NCBI RefSeq assembly: GCF_002584985.1
Contig: NZ_NUPZ01000009.1
Location: 20,353-84,352, forward strand
Source of the DNA: Bacillus sp. AFS029637
Lineage (GTDB): Bacteria > Bacillota > Bacilli > Bacillales > Bacillaceae_G
Length of the DNA: 64,000 nucleotides
Direction: 5' to 3'
Shown one piece after another: positions 62,511-64,000 of the stretch (positions within the stretch are counted from its first letter, which is position 1; each line of letters opens with the position of its first letter). Under the pieces are notes generated by a model. The model ran no database searches. It was not told the DNA's origin and saw only the letters and a program-made list of their open reading frames with translations. A program made the position numbers and the translations under genes.

Positions 62511-63254
62511 ATGGAAGAAACAATTAGTTTAAAAGAGTTATTTCATATCTTAAAAAAACGTGTAGCAATGATCCTCGTAATCGCCTTTGGTGCAGCTATA
62601 GTAAGTGCTATCATTAGCTTCTTCTTTATAACACCAATCTATCAATCTTCAACGCAAATTCTTGTGAATCAGAAAAAACAAGATGGAACAATGATCCAAG
62701 CTGGTGAAGTTCAAACGAATATTCAATTAACGAATACATATAAGGTTATTATTAAAAGTCCAGTAATCTTAGAGCAAGTAAATGAAAAATTAAATTTAAA
62801 TACGACGGCGCAAGCGTTAGCAGGAAAGATTAATGTTACGAATGAAAAAGATTCACAGGTCATTTCTGTAACAGTTGAAGATAAAGATCCGAAGCTAGCT
62901 CGCGATATTACAAATGCAACCGCTGATGTATTTAAAGGCGAAGTCGCAAAAATTATGAATGTTGATAACGTAACCGTATTATCGAAAGCGGAAGTTGCGG
63001 AAAATCAATCACCGATTAAGCCAGTTCCTATGCGCAATGTAGCAATTGCTTTCGTTGTTGGTTTAATGGCTGCGGTTAGTCTTGCGTTCTTACTAGAATA
63101 TTTAGATAACACAGTGAAAAAGGAGGAAGATGTAGAAAACTTACTTGGCTTACCAGTGTTAGGTATCGTAGCTCGCATGGATGAAGAAACAACGAACGTG
63201 AAATCGCATGCTCCATCATCAAGAAAAGTGAGGGGACAAACAATTGGCTCTTAA
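62511..63254 (+). CDS. polysaccharide chain-length / kinase modulator protein (Wzz family)
   Basis: 247 residues with two membrane helices: about 20-42 (MILVIAFGAAIVSAIISFFF) and about 175-197 (VAIAFVVGLMAAVSLAFLLE), flanking an extracytoplasmic Wzz domain with coiled coil. The juxtamembrane KPVPMRN and LEYLDNTVKKEEDVENLLGL-like C-terminus contact and activate the partner kinase (as CapA/TkmA do). ATG 62511 with GGAGG; a TTG at 62499 overlaps the site. Its end overlaps the kinase start by 11 bases. Confidence 0.9.
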   Translation: MEETISLKELFHILKKRVAMILVIAFGAAIVSAIISFFFITPIYQSSTQILVNQKKQDGTMIQAGEVQTNIQLTNTYKVIIKSPVILEQVNEKLNLNTTAQALAGKINVTNEKDSQVISVTVEDKDPKLARDITNATADVFKGEVAKIMNVDNVTVLSKAEVAENQSPIKPVPMRNVAIAFVVGLMAAVSLAFLLEYLDNTVKKEEDVENLLGLPVLGIVARMDEETTNVKSHAPSSRKVRGQTIGS

Positions 63255-63948
63255 TAGTTTATTTAAAAAGAAGAAGAATCATCGTCAACGCCGTCAATTA
63301 ATTGCTCATCAACAACCGAAATCACCTATTTCAGAACAATTTCGTAACATTCGAACGAATGTTGAATTTGCATCTGTTGATACGAATTTACATTCTATAA
63401 TGGTAACGTCTGCGAACCCGAGTGAAGGGAAAACAACGATAACATCGAATATGGCGGTTGTTTTTGCACAACAAGGGAAGAAGGTACTACTAATTGATGC
63501 AGATATGCGTAAACCAGCTATGCATCAAGTGTTCCAAGTAGATAATATTTTCGGATTAACTAACGTATTAACACATAGTGAGCGTTTAGAAAAATGTGTA
63601 CAAACGACATCGGTAGACAATTTATACTTTTTAGCGTGTGGACCAGTCCCGCCAAATCCAGCGGAATTATTAGGCTCGAAATCCATGCAAGAACTACTTG
63701 CACAAGCGTATAGTATGTATGATTTAGTCATCTTTGATTTACCACCAATTTTAGCAGTTACGGATGCGCAAATTATGGCAAATGTGTGTGACGCCTCTAT
63801 TCTCGTTGTACGTAGTGAAGCGACGGAAAAAGAAGCAGCAGTCAAAGCAAAAGGTTTATTACAATTGGCAAAAGGTAAATTGTTAGGCGTTGTTTTAAAT
63901 GATTGTGAACGTGAACATGGCTTATATTATTACTACGGTGCGAACTAA
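63244..63948 (+). CDS. BY-type tyrosine kinase
   Basis: 234-residue CapB/PtkA-type kinase. Walker A SANPSEGKTTI, Walker A' VLLIDADMRKP, Walker B VIFDLPPILAVTDA, tyrosine cluster GLYYYYGAN at the C-terminus. It is translated from TTG 63244 inside the modulator gene, with AGGGGA upstream. It probably controls exopolysaccharide synthesis whose genes follow outside the window. The N-terminus (KKKKNHRQRRQ) is strongly basic. Confidence 0.9.
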   Translation: MALNSLFKKKKNHRQRRQLIAHQQPKSPISEQFRNIRTNVEFASVDTNLHSIMVTSANPSEGKTTITSNMAVVFAQQGKKVLLIDADMRKPAMHQVFQVDNIFGLTNVLTHSERLEKCVQTTSVDNLYFLACGPVPPNPAELLGSKSMQELLAQAYSMYDLVIFDLPPILAVTDAQIMANVCDASILVVRSEATEKEAAVKAKGLLQLAKGKLLGVVLNDCEREHGLYYYYGAN

Positions 63949-63957
63949 TTGAAAAGT

Positions 63958-63987
63958 GAGATATGACAAGAGCATATCTCCTTTTTT
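63958..63987 (+). terminator. terminator after modulator-kinase operon
   Basis: GAGATATG / CATATCTC stem, 7-base loop, six T. It separates the kinase pair from whatever lies beyond the window. Confidence 0.82.
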
Positions 63988-64000
63988 CCCTTGAATATGA

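Overview
The window is AT-rich chromosomal DNA of a spore-forming Firmicute. Gene content, gene order and bcr-type intergenic repeats point to the Bacillus cereus group (cereus / anthracis / thuringiensis). Sporulation genes (spo0F, spoIIR, spoIID, spoIIQ, spoIIID), a Bacillus-type atp operon, a Bacillus-style pyrG attenuator and an 11-gene nuo operon all fit. Most genes lie on the plus strand. I see no tRNA, rRNA, CRISPR array, prophage or autonomous transposon.

Layout. 0-9.2 kb: end of an acyl-CoA dehydrogenase, a TetR regulator, rpoE, pyrG, a DUF2529 gene, spo0F, fbaA, murAB and glpX. 9.2-15 kb: rho, rpmE2, tdk, prfA and prmC, separated by clusters of hairpin repeats. 15-18.3 kb: spoIIR, a ywlB-like gene, tsaC (with a DnaA-box cluster) and mntP. 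18.3-21.3 kb: a small membrane protein, a flavin reductase, DoxX and a stand-alone EIIA-Glc, which separate mntP from ywlE. 21.3-25.3 kb: ywlE, rpiB, ywlG, glyA, upp. 25.6-33.4 kb: the F1Fo ATP synthase operon, with large repeat-filled gaps on both sides of atpG. 33.5-37.8 kb: two DUF975 membrane proteins and a membrane GGDEF-EAL protein. 38-48.6 kb: nuoABCDHIJKLMN, without nuoEFG. 48.8-52.6 kb: DUF1146 gene, ywmB, murAA, spoIID. 52.7-57.2 kb: an acyl-CoA ligase, an ABC-like/LytTR fusion regulator and an ABC-2 export pair. 57.4-61.2 kb: spoIIQ, a 44-residue membrane protein, spoIIID, mbl, a likely small RNA, fabZ. 61.6-64 kb: two bacterial tyrosine kinases around a Wzz-like modulator.

How the genes work together. 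Respiratory energy genes (nuo, atp) sit beside nucleotide (pyrG, upp, tdk, glyA), central carbon (fbaA, glpX) and envelope genes (murAA, murAB, mbl, spoIID, kinases). Sporulation runs through it: Spo0F phosphorelay, SpoIIR activating sigma-E processing, SpoIID and SpoIIQ in engulfment, SpoIIID in the mother cell.

Most notable structure lies between genes. One repeat family of about 118 bp has shared ends, three interchangeable core hairpins and clear compensatory base changes; it often starts exactly at stop codons and occurs twice inside the atp operon. A second family, bcr1, has two full-length and three internally deleted short members, all or nearly all bounded by ATAAA/TTTAT. Other leads are the DnaA-box cluster at tsaC, hairpins over the mntP and ywlB ribosome binding sites, a candidate ncRNA upstream of fabZ, a tandem-repeat extension on NuoC, a degenerate ABC domain fused to LytTR, and a tyrosine kinase with an altered Walker A' motif.
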